This document shows positions 1 to 8,504 of a DNA stretch of 64,000 nt, one piece after another. Made by a program: the position numbers and the translations under genes. Source of the stretch: Microbacterium lushaniae. Its GTDB lineage: Bacteria > Actinomycetota > Actinomycetes > Actinomycetales > Microbacteriaceae. The notes below the pieces were generated by a model. It saw only the letters and a program-made list of their open reading frames with translations, was not told the origin of the DNA and made no database searches. The stretch covers positions 1,364,001-1,428,000 of the forward strand of contig NZ_CP044232.1 of assembly GCF_008727775.1 (NCBI RefSeq), read 5' to 3'. Position 1 is the stretch's first letter; the number at the start of each line of letters is the position of its first letter.

Positions 1-2164
1 GCGGCTCGACGTAGAACGGCGGAGTGCTGTGGACGTCACGCAGGAGCGACCCCGGGAAGGTGACCTCGACGTGCTCGATCGGCTGCGCGTCATCCCAGGC
101 CAGCTCGAGCCATTGCGGCAGTCCGGCGCCGGGATCGCTCCGCCACGTGGCCGTACTGGTCGTCGGCCGGGTGACCCCGGACAGCACCTCGGCCGGTGCG
201 AAAGCGTTCTGTGCCGGCACGGTGCGGTAGGCGAAGGAGGCATGCAGATCGCGTAGCCGGGTCGGCGAGAGGCTGCGGCTCGCGAAATGCCCGGGCATGA
301 CGCCTCCGGCGTAGCGCCACCGGAGGCCGGGCGCGGGCTCCGCAGTCTCGATGCGGACCCAGCCGGGGGACAGGTTCGCGAGAGCCACCCGCCAGTCCGT
401 CCACCGCGCGATGCCCGGGTGGGCACTGACGGCACCCTCGGCGAGCACGCTGTCGCCGCCCTTCCGGTTGTCCCAGACCTCGCCGACGCGGACCAGTCGC
501 AACGGCAGGCGCAGCTCGGCGTCGGTGGTGTTGTCGAGGCAGAGCGAAACGGTGTCGAGCCGGCCATCGCACCAGACCAGCTGGGCGACCTCCACCTCAA
601 GCCCGTAGGACCTCTCCTCGGGGATACTCGTGAGCTGTTCGAACGGCGCGGGGTCGGTCGGCGACAGCCCGTGCATGAGCTGCCGGGACGATGCGGAGGC
701 GGTGGCCGAGCGCGCCAGGTCGGCGTCGTCGTGATTGCGGACGCCCGGGATGAACGCGCCGGCGCGCAGCAGACGCTGCTGGACCTCGCGCACGGCCGGG
801 CCACCCGCCGCGGCATCGGCCGCCAATTCCGGAATCGTCACGCCGCGCTGAGTCATCACCGCGGCGGCGACGCCCGCCGCCTGCCCCATCGATGCCGTCG
901 TCGCCATCACCCGCGCCGAGCCGAGAGCGGCTCGGGTCACGCTGATGCAGCGTCCAGCGAGCAGCAGATTGTCGACGTCGCGCGCCATCAGGCTGCGCAA
1001 TGGAATGCCATAGGGGCGCACATAGATCTTGCTCGCGTACTCGGAATCCTCCTGGTAGCGCTCGGCTGCCGAGGGCTCAGAGGTCTTCGCGAGCAATCCA
1101 CCGGGCGTGTGCAGATCGATGCCCCAGCCGCCGTAGCAGACCGCATCGGGAAACGGCGTGTGAGCCTGGATCTCCTGCTCGGTCAGCCAGTGGCGACCGA
1201 ACACGCGTCGGCTCTCGCGCTTGCCGGGCACCTGGCCGACGAAGTCGAGCGCGAAGTTGCGGCAGCGCTCCATCATTTCGGGATCCCGGTTCTTCATCCA
1301 GTCCCACACACCCAGCGCATACCGGGTGAGCTCGTGCCTGATGGCCTCGTTGTCGAAGATCGTGTGCCACGGCATCCCGATCTCGATCCACCAGAACCCA
1401 CCGCGCGGGTCGCTGGGCACACGGCCCTGCTCGTAGAAGTACGACGGGTCATCGAGCCGCGCGGCCCACTGGGGGGGCGTGAACGGCGCGGGTGCACCGA
1501 CGTCTTTGGCTCGGATGTGGAGCGAGTTGCCCATCGTGGCGGTGCTGGGCTGTTCGGGGGCGTGTGGTTCGCCGTGCTCGGCGCGGGATTCGCTGCCCAT
1601 CCGCCAGCCGCAGCCGGCCCGGTCGGCGATGAACCCGTCGCCAGTGCAATCGATGAACAGGTCGGCGGCAAGTCGGAGATCGACCTCGGCTGACAAGGTG
1701 CGCGCCCGGAGGGCGGTCAGCCGGCGGCTCGGAGCGCAGGCCTCCCGCTCGTAGTAACCCTTGTCGGTATGCGGCGCCCGGTCGACCTCGTCGGCGCCGT
1801 CGAGTTCGACGCCGATGACGCTGGTGTTGAGATGAAGGGTCAGGTTCGGTTCCCGCACGCAGAAGTCGTACAGCACCTGGTCGAACACCGAGTTGGTCCA
1901 GCCGTTCTCGTTGATCGGCTCGTGATTGCGGCGCCGCTCCTCGCTCAGCAGTTCGGCGATGATGCCTGTCTCGCGGGCGAACGAGTGATTGTGTCCTGCG
2001 CCGTGGACCGTCACGCGCATCTCGCTCGAGGCCACGCCGCCGAGCACCGGACGCTCGTGGACCAGGCATGTGCGCAGACCCTCACGCGCTGCGGCGATCG
2101 CGGCGCACACGCCCGCCATACCGCCGCCGGCGACCACGAGGTCGAAGGACTGTTCTCTCAGCAT
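1..2164 (-). CDS. FAD-dependent oxidoreductase (FAD_oxidored family), C-terminus cut by window edge
   Basis: An open frame of at least 721 codons runs from an ATG at 2164 off the left edge without a stop. Residues 7-43 form a Rossmann FAD-binding start with the glycine motif VAGGGMAG and a following HERPVLGG. A second flavin motif (IDCTGDGFIADRAG) lies near residue 200, and the closing segment LLAGRCISVTRAALGSAR near 430-450 is typical of the PF12831 FAD_oxidored family. About 240 residues beyond the flavin domain look like an extra beta-rich domain. The gene starts 12 bases after the stop of the IclR gene, so the two probably share a transcript. Family members occur in polysaccharide-use clusters, but the substrate is not known. 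Family call is firm; the role in oxidising a sugar is inference. Confidence 0.85.
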   Translation of the reverse strand, partial: MLREQSFDLVVAGGGMAGVCAAIAAAREGLRTCLVHERPVLGGVASSEMRVTVHGAGHNHSFARETGIIAELLSEERRRNHEPINENGWTNSVFDQVLYDFCVREPNLTLHLNTSVIGVELDGADEVDRAPHTDKGYYEREACAPSRRLTALRARTLSAEVDLRLAADLFIDCTGDGFIADRAGCGWRMGSESRAEHGEPHAPEQPSTATMGNSLHIRAKDVGAPAPFTPPQWAARLDDPSYFYEQGRVPSDPRGGFWWIEIGMPWHTIFDNEAIRHELTRYALGVWDWMKNRDPEMMERCRNFALDFVGQVPGKRESRRVFGRHWLTEQEIQAHTPFPDAVCYGGWGIDLHTPGGLLAKTSEPSAAERYQEDSEYASKIYVRPYGIPLRSLMARDVDNLLLAGRCISVTRAALGSARVMATTASMGQAAGVAAAVMTQRGVTIPELAADAAAGGPAVREVQQRLLRAGAFIPGVRNHDDADLARSATASASSRQLMHGLSPTDPAPFEQLTSIPEERSYGLEVEVAQLVWCDGRLDTVSLCLDNTTDAELRLPLRLVRVGEVWDNRKGGDSVLAEGAVSAHPGIARWTDWRVALANLSPGWVRIETAEPAPGLRWRYAGGVMPGHFASRSLSPTRLRDLHASFAYRTVPAQNAFAPAEVLSGVTRPTTSTATWRSDPGAGLPQWLELAWDDAQPIEHVEVTFPGSLLRDVHSTPPFYVEP

Positions 2165-2175
2165 GATCGGTTCTC

Positions 2176-2901
2176 CTAGGTGAGGGCAGTGCGGAGGTGC
2201 CCGGCGACGCGCGCAAGGTGCTCGCGGACGAATGCATCGGGGTCGCCCGACGGGCGGGGACCGACGAGTGCGAGGGCGAGCGGCGCGCGCCCGGGCACCG
2301 AGACGGCGACGGCTGCGGCGAGCACGGATGGGTCGCCCCAGGCGTCGATCCGGAGCACGCCGTCGTGGATCTGGGCGCGCGCGCGGGCGAGGCAGCTCTC
2401 GGGGTCCGTGGGTGTCCCCGGCGTCGGCCGATCCCACCCGTAGCGGCGCGCCGCCACCGACAGCACCTCGATGGCCTGTGGCGCGGGCAGATCGAGGAGC
2501 AGGCGGAGCCCGACGACCGAGAGGTGCAGCGGGTAGCCGCCCGCCACCGCGGATGTCGTCCGTCCGTGCTGCGACTGGTGCAAGTAGAGCACCTCGTCGC
2601 GGTGGAGCGCGGCGAGCGTGGCCTGGAGTCCAGTCTCGCCAGCGAGCCGTTCGACCGGTGCGAGAGTGGCGGTGATCTCCGTCAGGGACGACGCCGACCG
2701 TCCGGCCAGCGCGAGGAGGCCGAGGTCTGCAGCGAACGAGTGGTAGGTGGGCTTGCGCAGATATCCGTGCCGAACCAGGACGCCGAGCGTGCGCGACACC
2801 GAGGACACGTGCAGGCCGACACGCTGCGCGATCGAGGTGGCCGTGAGGGGACGGTCCGCCTCGGCGACGATCCGCAGGATGTCGAGTCCGGATTCAAGCA
2901 C
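2176..2901 (-). CDS. IclR-family transcriptional regulator
   Basis: The 241-residue protein has an N-terminal winged helix-turn-helix at residues 10-55 (TATSIAQRVGLHVSSVSRTL) and a C-terminal IclR ligand-binding domain. The domain order and length are normal for the family. The frame starts with GTG at 2901, with no clear Shine-Dalgarno, and an ATATTGC palindrome (2911-2931) sits 9 bases upstream, so autoregulation is likely. The FAD oxidoreductase follows directly and is the probable target. An effector, perhaps an intermediate of the same sugar pathway, cannot be read from the sequence. Confidence 0.88.
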   Translation of the reverse strand: MLESGLDILRIVAEADRPLTATSIAQRVGLHVSSVSRTLGVLVRHGYLRKPTYHSFAADLGLLALAGRSASSLTEITATLAPVERLAGETGLQATLAALHRDEVLYLHQSQHGRTTSAVAGGYPLHLSVVGLRLLLDLPAPQAIEVLSVAARRYGWDRPTPGTPTDPESCLARARAQIHDGVLRIDAWGDPSVLAAAVAVSVPGRAPLALALVGPRPSGDPDAFVREHLARVAGHLRTALT

Positions 2902-2910
2902 GACGCGAGC

Positions 2911-2931
2911 ATATTGCGTTCAGTGCAATAT
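2911..2931. promoter_or_regulatory. Palindromic operator candidate upstream of iclR-type gene
   Basis: The sequence is ATATTGC, seven bases, then GCAATAT: perfect 7-base arms. It lies 9 bases before the GTG of the IclR gene and about 75 bases before the divergent LacI gene. Its AT-rich arms stand out in the GC-rich surroundings. It is most simply the binding site of the IclR regulator, which would then control itself and the oxidoreductase. Confidence 0.6.
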
Positions 2932-3006
2932 AGCTATCTCGCGGGGCATCGGTGAGGAGAGCTGAGACGCCCCGGCGGCGACCATCTCCGGTAGTACTCT
3001 CGGCGT

Positions 3007-4038
3007 ATGTCAGAGCGTCGCCGACGGGTCACCATCAACGACGTCGCGGCTCTCGCGGGAGTCTCGAAGGGGGCCGTCTCGCGTTCTTTCAACGGCGCCT
3101 CCCGGCTGCCCGAGAGCACGGTGAAGCGGATCCACGACGCCGCCGAGCAACTGGGCTGGCGCCCCAACGCGGCCGCGCGTGCCATCCAGGGCGCCCCGGC
3201 GAGGACCATCGGATTCGTCGTCCGCCGTGACCCCGCGTTGCTGGGTTCCGACCCGTTCTTCCCGCTCTTCCTCGCGGGCGTCGAGCGAGTGCTCTCCGCG
3301 AATGCGTACGCCATCACGATCCGGTTCGTCACGAGTGAGGAGGAGGAGACCCGCTGTTACCGGGACTGGGTCGCGGAGAGCCGCGTCGACGGCGTCATCG
3401 TCTCCGACCTCCGCGACGGCGACCCACGGTTCGCGCTGCTCGACGAGCTCGATCTGCCCGGCGTCATCGTCGGCGATCCCGGGCGTGCGGTTTCTCAGCC
3501 GGCCGTCTATCACACTACCGACGCCTCGATCCGCGAGCTCGTCGACGGGTGGGTCCAGCGGGGTCACACCCGGATCGCGCACGTCACAGGCGATCCGAAC
3601 CTGCGGCACACGCTGCGCCGGCGTGCGATCTGGGCCGATGCCTTGGCCGCGCACGGGCTCACCCCCGACCTCGTGGAGACCGGCTGGTTCACCGAGGAAG
3701 GCGCGAAGGTCGCGACGCGCGCACTCTTGACCGCAGCCGAACCGCCCACCGCGATCTTTTTCGCGAACGACATCATGGCCGCCGCGGGAATGGGCGTGCT
3801 CGCGGACGGGGGCCGAATCGTGGGCGGCGACATCGCCGTCGCCGGATTCGACGGGATCCCGCTTGCGCAGTATCTCTCACCGCCCCTCGCGACCATCGTG
3901 TGCGACTTCGACGAGCTCGGCGACATCGTTGGTCGTGAGCTGATGGCCCTGCTCTCATCGGGTGAGTCTGTTGCGCCCGTCACGACGCTCGCCGGACGCT
4001 TTCTGCCGCGTGCGTCATACGAGCTGTGGGCCGATTGA
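3007..4038 (+). CDS. LacI-family transcriptional regulator (first of a tandem pair)
   Basis: A 343-residue repressor with the LacI helix-turn-helix at residues 9-30 (INDVAALAGVSKGAVSRSFN), hinge helix near 55-60 and a periplasmic-binding-protein-like sensor domain to the end. Length is normal for LacI proteins. It is followed at once by a second, clearly related LacI gene and lies divergent to the IclR gene. The sugar genes downstream (esterase, ABC transporter, glycosidases) make a sugar-responsive repressor likely; the ligand is unknown. Confidence 0.92.
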   Translation: MSERRRRVTINDVAALAGVSKGAVSRSFNGASRLPESTVKRIHDAAEQLGWRPNAAARAIQGAPARTIGFVVRRDPALLGSDPFFPLFLAGVERVLSANAYAITIRFVTSEEEETRCYRDWVAESRVDGVIVSDLRDGDPRFALLDELDLPGVIVGDPGRAVSQPAVYHTTDASIRELVDGWVQRGHTRIAHVTGDPNLRHTLRRRAIWADALAAHGLTPDLVETGWFTEEGAKVATRALLTAAEPPTAIFFANDIMAAAGMGVLADGGRIVGGDIAVAGFDGIPLAQYLSPPLATIVCDFDELGDIVGRELMALLSSGESVAPVTTLAGRFLPRASYELWAD

Positions 4039-4058
4039 CGATGGGGGCGCCCAAGACC

Positions 4059-5096
4059 ATGTCGACCGCCAGGCGCCGCCGGGTGACCGCACAGGATGTC
4101 GCCGACCTCGCCGGCGTGTCGCGGAACGCGGTGTCACGTGCGTTCAACGGCGGTTACCGCCTGCGGGCGAGCACGGTCGAGCGCATCATGGACGCGGCTG
4201 ATCAGCTCGGCTGGCGCCCCAACATGGCGGCGCGGGCGATCAAGGGCTCTCCGGCGCACGCGATCGGGTTCATTCTCAAGCGCGAGCCGGACCTGCTCGG
4301 GGCAGACCCGTTCTTCCCCCTGTTCCTCGCGGGCCTGGAGCGGGTGCTCTCGGAGCAGGCGTACGCCCTGACGATCCGCTTCGTATCCGATGAGACGGAG
4401 GAGGAGCTCTGCTACCGGGATTGGCGAGCCGAACGCACCGTCGACGCCTTCATCGTGGCGGATCTCCGCGACGACGATCCGCGGTTCGGCTTGCTGGACG
4501 AAATCGGGGCCTCGGCTATCGTGATCGGCGATCCACCGGGGGAAGTCGAGCTTCCCGCCGTCTTCCACGACTCCGACGAGTCGATTCGCGACGCGATCGA
4601 CGGCTGGATCGCGCGGGGGCACACGCGCATCGGACACGTCATGGGAGACCCCGCGCTCGAACACGCGCGGCGGCGCCGGAACATCTGGGCAGGCGTCCTC
4701 GAGCGGCATGGGTTGCGCTCCGATCTGCTCGCGGTGGGCGGGTTCACCGAGTTGGGTGCTGAGGACGCGACGCGCGAGATCCTCGCTGTCGCCGAACCGC
4801 CGACAGCGGTGTTCTACGCCAACGACGTCATGGCGGCCGCCGGCATGCGCACGATCGCGGAGGCGGGCCTGCGGGTAGGGGAGCAGGTCGCGGTGTTCGG
4901 ATTCGACGGCATTCCGCTCGCTCCGTACCTGGCGCCGCCGTTGGCTACGATCGCGTGCGACTACGTCGAGCTCGGCGAGATCGCGGGGCGGATGCTCCTG
5001 GCGGGGCTCGAGGCCGAAACGGTCGCGCCCGTCCAGCGGACCCTGCCTGCGCGCTTCGTGCAGCGGGCCTCCTACGGAATCGATCCGCAGCGCTGA
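4059..5096 (+). CDS. LacI-family transcriptional regulator (second of a tandem pair)
   Basis: A paralogue of the preceding gene: HTH at residues 9-30 (AQDVADLAGVSRNAVSRAFN) and the same runs DPFFPLFLAG, CYRDW and FGFDGIPLA in the sensor domain. Possible starts are GTG 4026, ATG 4041 and ATG 4059. I chose 4059 because the product then begins MSTARRRR, matching MSERRRR of its neighbour, and a GGGG stretch lies about 11 bases upstream. With either earlier start the gene nearly touches or overlaps the preceding gene, so the two are co-transcribed. Differing sensor residues suggest two related ligands or a heteromer. Confidence 0.9.
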   Translation: MSTARRRRVTAQDVADLAGVSRNAVSRAFNGGYRLRASTVERIMDAADQLGWRPNMAARAIKGSPAHAIGFILKREPDLLGADPFFPLFLAGLERVLSEQAYALTIRFVSDETEEELCYRDWRAERTVDAFIVADLRDDDPRFGLLDEIGASAIVIGDPPGEVELPAVFHDSDESIRDAIDGWIARGHTRIGHVMGDPALEHARRRRNIWAGVLERHGLRSDLLAVGGFTELGAEDATREILAVAEPPTAVFYANDVMAAAGMRTIAEAGLRVGEQVAVFGFDGIPLAPYLAPPLATIACDYVELGEIAGRMLLAGLEAETVAPVQRTLPARFVQRASYGIDPQR

Positions 5097-5119
5097 CGGG
5101 CGTCTGGGTCGGCCGGCGA

Positions 5120-6055
5120 TCAGGTCCGCGCGAGAAAGTCGCGCTGGGATGCTCGCAGCGCCTCGGCCTCGTCCGGCGCGTCGGGGTGGTCCATGTGCCC
5201 CGTGGCGCGCACGAAGACCTCGCGCTCGCCGGCGAGGCCGTTTGCGATGGCGAACTGCCCTGGCGGCGGGACAGCAGGATCGGCGAGGGCCGGTGCGACG
5301 TGAGTGGGGATGGTGATCATCGTTGCGGCGGTGGCGGCGTCGAAGTATCGCAGGACGTCCATCGTCTCCGGGTGCGCTTCGACGCGGCGACGGACCGATT
5401 CGCCGCTGCCCGTGCACGGCATCGTGACGCGCAACGGGTGATGGCCGAAGCTCGGGATCGACAGGCATGCGGCCGAGATTCGATCCTCCCAGGGGAGGGC
5501 GAGGGCGCCGATACCGCCCCCGAAGCTTCCGCCCACATACGCCACGCGGCCGGCGACGGCCGGGACGAGTTCGGTCAGCGCGCTCACCGAGCACCACACG
5601 TCGGCCGCGCACCCTCCGTGCACGTAGGTGTCGCGATCGGCGATCCCGTGGAGGACGTGCCGCTCCGCGATCGACGGGATGTCATCGATGAGGCTTCGGG
5701 CACCCATCCCTCTGGCGCAGGCATACAGCACGGCCGCGTGCTCGACGGGCGCGACATGCTCGGGCTCGAGCCGTCCGCCGTATCCGTGGCTGACGACCAG
5801 GCCGCGCTCGATCCGGCCTTCTGCGGGGAGGGTGAGCCAGCCTCCCAGGCGCAGCCCGTCCGTGGTCGAGAACTCGACATCGTACAAGCGCGTTCCCGGC
5901 GGAGCGGGCTGTGCGCTCGGGCGAAGGACCGGCGTCGGGTCGATGGCGCGGGCCCGCGCGTAACGGGCGCCCCAGTACTCTGCGAAGTCCGCGGGGGCGA
6001 CGGGGGGTTGGACGGCGAGGAGGGTGTCGATCGTGTACCCGTAGGTCGGATCCAT
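5120..6055 (-). CDS. Acetyl xylan esterase / cephalosporin-C deacetylase-like (CE7) esterase
   Basis: A 311-residue alpha/beta hydrolase of the AXE1/CE7 type, which removes acetyl groups from oligosaccharides in the cytoplasm. Visible parts are the oxyanion HGYGGR (90-95), the nucleophile motif GGSFGGG with Ser177 (family usual: GGSQGG), Asp259 in ALADPAVPP and His287 in ATGHMDHP. The ATG at 6055 begins MDPTYGY, the usual CE7 start, and gives the family length. The gene is divergent from the ABC operon and shares its 251-base upstream region. It probably deacetylates sugar taken up by that transporter. Confidence 0.85.
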   Translation of the reverse strand: MDPTYGYTIDTLLAVQPPVAPADFAEYWGARYARARAIDPTPVLRPSAQPAPPGTRLYDVEFSTTDGLRLGGWLTLPAEGRIERGLVVSHGYGGRLEPEHVAPVEHAAVLYACARGMGARSLIDDIPSIAERHVLHGIADRDTYVHGGCAADVWCSVSALTELVPAVAGRVAYVGGSFGGGIGALALPWEDRISAACLSIPSFGHHPLRVTMPCTGSGESVRRRVEAHPETMDVLRYFDAATAATMITIPTHVAPALADPAVPPPGQFAIANGLAGEREVFVRATGHMDHPDAPDEAEALRASQRDFLART

Positions 6056-6105
6056 GGGACCATCCTGGCCCACAACCGAGGGGGGAAACGGTGAACGCTC
6101 ACACA

Positions 6106-6135
6106 TTGCGACGGCGTGGTAAACCGTGTAACCTA
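6106..6135 (+). promoter_or_regulatory. Promoter of the sugar ABC operon
   Basis: A TTGCGA box (6106-6111), an 18-base spacer and a TAACCT box (6130-6135) form a plausible sigma-70 promoter for the transporter and glycosidase operon, about 170 bases before its first start codon. The -10 box is overlapped by the palindrome at 6118-6134. Confidence 0.45.
6118..6134. promoter_or_regulatory. Operator candidate (GGTTAAAC-C-GTGTAACC)
   Basis: A 17-base near-perfect palindrome with 7 of 8 arm pairs matched, covering the spacer and -10 box of the putative operon promoter. This is where a LacI-type repressor would block transcription. Two LacI genes lie 1-3 kb upstream. Sequence symmetry is observed; the binding protein is inferred. 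Confidence 0.5.
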
Positions 6136-6151
6136 ACTGCCGTACCAGTTG
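6136..6151. promoter_or_regulatory. Second palindrome, AACTG-CCGTAC-CAGTT
   Basis: Perfect 5-base arms around six bases, starting one base after the -10 box. It may be a second operator, for the second LacI paralogue or for the divergent esterase gene. Confidence 0.35.
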
Positions 6152-6306
6152 CAGTTTCCAGCGACGATATTGTCCTGGCGCCGAGCGCCCCGGATGCCTC
6201 GCCGCGACCAAAGGCGCGCGCGGCGGCCGGGGTCTCCGACCTCCCGCATCGCGTCTCCGTTTTGCATCACGCGAAGACGCGTGCAGGAATCAGGAGGAGA
6301 GCACAG

Positions 6307-7590
6307 ATGAGAAGGCACAAGAGGCGCTGGGCCGCAGTACCCGCGGTGATCGCGGCGACGGGGCTGCTCGGGGCGTGTGGGGCGACCGCGGAGCCCGCGG
6401 CGGACGGCCCGGTGACGATCGAATACTGGTCGGGGCTGCAGGGGACGGATGTCCTGGTCGACGAGTGGAACGAGGCGAACCCCGATATCCAGGTCGCTCT
6501 GTCGACCTCGGACGGGTCCTGGGGTGAGCAGTTCGCGAAGCTCATGGCCGCTCTCCAGTCCGGAGACGCGCCGTGCCTCATGCTCATGCCCTATGACTAC
6601 ATCCCGTCACTGCTCGTGGCTGACGCGCTCACCGAAGTCACCGACGAAGTCGCCGGCTACGAGTCCGACTACCTCGAGAGCACGTGGGAGCTGGTCAACT
6701 ATGCCGGGGCGACCTACGGCGTTCCGTCCGGCAGTGGGCCCATGGCCATGTACTACCGCGCCGACAAGTTCGCCGAGCTCGGCATCGAGGTCCCCGCAAC
6801 GTGGGAGCAGTTCGAGCAAGCGGCGCGCGATGTCTCCACCAAGGCACCTGGTACGTATTTGATCGGGCTCGGTGGCGACTCGCACACCGACTTCATCTCC
6901 CTGGTCGGTCAGAAGTCGGACCCGTGGTTCGAGATCTCGGACGACGCGTGGAGCGTGGATGTCACCAACCCGGAGTCGGAGGAGGTCGCCGACTACTGGC
7001 AGCGACTGCGTGACGAGGGCCTGCTCAACATGACGAACCGCTGGGACCCGACGTTCTACAACGACCTGAGCGAGGGTCGCCAGCTCGCTGTCATCGGCGG
7101 TGCATGGCAGGCGCCACTGCTGGCCGCCAACGTCAGCGGTGGGGCCGGCGAATGGGCGATCGCCCCTATGCCGAACTGGACCGAAGGTGATGTCGCCTCG
7201 TCCTCCAATGGCGGCGGCGCGCAGTTGGCCATCAAGGGCTGCGAGCACCCCGATGAGGCGATGCAGTTCGCGAACTGGCTGACCACCGATATGGACGCGA
7301 TCCTGAGCCTGAAGAGCTTCCCCGCCATGAAGACGGACCAGATGTCGACGCCCGACGAGGTGAAGACGTTCTTCGGTGGAGCGGAGATCAACCAGGAACT
7401 CGCCGAGTACGCGCTCGCGATGCGGCCGTGGCGGTACTCGCCGACGTGGACGGAGGGCATGACCGTGCTGGGTGACTCCATGGCCGCGTTCAAGGACGGC
7501 TCGGGCACTCTCAGCGACCTGCTGGCGACGCTGGAGGCACAGCAGATCGAGTCGATGAAGGCTCTGGGCATCTCGGTCACCGAGCCGTGA
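6307..7590 (+). CDS. Sugar ABC transporter substrate-binding lipoprotein
   Basis: A 427-residue extracellular solute-binding protein (family 1). The signal peptide has a basic start (MRRHKRR), a hydrophobic core and the lipobox LLGAC with Cys24 as lipid anchor. After it, TIEYWSGLQGTD and PMAMYYRADKFAELGIEVPATWEQF are typical of maltose-type binding proteins. The ATG at 6307 has an AGGAGGA Shine-Dalgarno about 9 bases upstream. It captures an oligosaccharide outside the cell for the two permeases that follow. Confidence 0.93.
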   Translation: MRRHKRRWAAVPAVIAATGLLGACGATAEPAADGPVTIEYWSGLQGTDVLVDEWNEANPDIQVALSTSDGSWGEQFAKLMAALQSGDAPCLMLMPYDYIPSLLVADALTEVTDEVAGYESDYLESTWELVNYAGATYGVPSGSGPMAMYYRADKFAELGIEVPATWEQFEQAARDVSTKAPGTYLIGLGGDSHTDFISLVGQKSDPWFEISDDAWSVDVTNPESEEVADYWQRLRDEGLLNMTNRWDPTFYNDLSEGRQLAVIGGAWQAPLLAANVSGGAGEWAIAPMPNWTEGDVASSSNGGGAQLAIKGCEHPDEAMQFANWLTTDMDAILSLKSFPAMKTDQMSTPDEVKTFFGGAEINQELAEYALAMRPWRYSPTWTEGMTVLGDSMAAFKDGSGTLSDLLATLEAQQIESMKALGISVTEP

Positions 7591-8504
7591 CACGCCGCAC
7601 CTCGGGCGGGACCGCCTCTCGGCGGTCCCGCCCCGCGCTCGCATTGACGGTCCTGGTCGGGCCGTTCGTGATTCTCTTCTTGGTGGTCTACCTGATCCCG
7701 CTCGGCTACTCGCTCGTTCGCAGCGTGTTCCGCAAACAGACGTCGGGTATCGGGATCGGCGCGCCCACAGACGTGTTCGTCGGCCTCGCGAACTATGTGG
7801 ATGTCGTGACCTCGCCCGTCTTCTGGGAGGGCATCCTCCGGGTCTTCGGCTACGGGCTCATCCAGATCCCCGTGATGCTCGTCGTCGCGATGGCGATCGC
7901 ACTCCTCATCGACTCCCGTGCGGCGAGAGGCCGTGGGGTCTTCCGGCTCTCGAGCTTCCTCCCTTACGCGATTCCCGGCATCGTGGCGTCGCTCCTGTGG
8001 GCGTACCTCTATGTTCCTCAGCTGAGCCCGGTCATCCAGCTGGTTCAGTCCTGGGGATGGGACATTGATCTGCTGGGAGCTCCGACCGTGCTGTTCTCGA
8101 TCGCGAACATCGCCATCTGGTCGTGGGCCGGGTACAACGTGATCATCTACACGGCCGCGCTGCAGTCGATCCCGAAGGAGGTGATCGAGGCGGCGCAGAT
8201 CGATGGCGCCAACGGCTGGGTTCTGGCGATGCGGATCAAGGCACCGTTGATCCGGGGTCCGATCGCGCTGACGGCGCTGCTGTCGACCATCGGCTCCATC
8301 CAGCTCTTCAACGAGCCGGTGGTGTTGCGAACCATCACCACCGCCATCGGCGCCGAATGGACACCGATGATGCTCGCGTACAACGCGACGTTCGCTGCCA
8401 ACAATTTCGAGCGCGGTTCGGCCATCTCCGTGCTGATCGCGATCATCGCCGGCATCCTCGCCATCGTCTACCGCAAGCTGTCCACCCGAGGAAGTGAGTC
8501 CTGA
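7587..8504 (+). CDS. Sugar ABC transporter permease, MalF type
   Basis: A 305-residue membrane protein with about six transmembrane helices and the ATPase-contact loop EAAQIDGANGW at 201-211 (EAA motif). The GTG start overlaps the stop of the binding-protein gene by four bases (GTGA), which points to coupled translation. It forms the import channel with the next gene product. No nucleotide-binding subunit is encoded nearby; sharing of an ATPase encoded elsewhere is common in this family. Confidence 0.93.
   Translation: MTRRTSGGTASRRSRPALALTVLVGPFVILFLVVYLIPLGYSLVRSVFRKQTSGIGIGAPTDVFVGLANYVDVVTSPVFWEGILRVFGYGLIQIPVMLVVAMAIALLIDSRAARGRGVFRLSSFLPYAIPGIVASLLWAYLYVPQLSPVIQLVQSWGWDIDLLGAPTVLFSIANIAIWSWAGYNVIIYTAALQSIPKEVIEAAQIDGANGWVLAMRIKAPLIRGPIALTALLSTIGSIQLFNEPVVLRTITTAIGAEWTPMMLAYNATFAANNFERGSAISVLIAIIAGILAIVYRKLSTRGSES

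Noticed and set aside
287..1693. 468-codon plus-strand frame opposite the oxidoreductase
   Set aside because: It is a shadow of the flavoprotein gene; the minus-strand frame has clear family motifs.
4134..5612. Long minus-strand frame across the second LacI gene and the esterase
   Set aside because: Arg/Pro-rich product with no family features, overlapping two well-supported genes in another frame.
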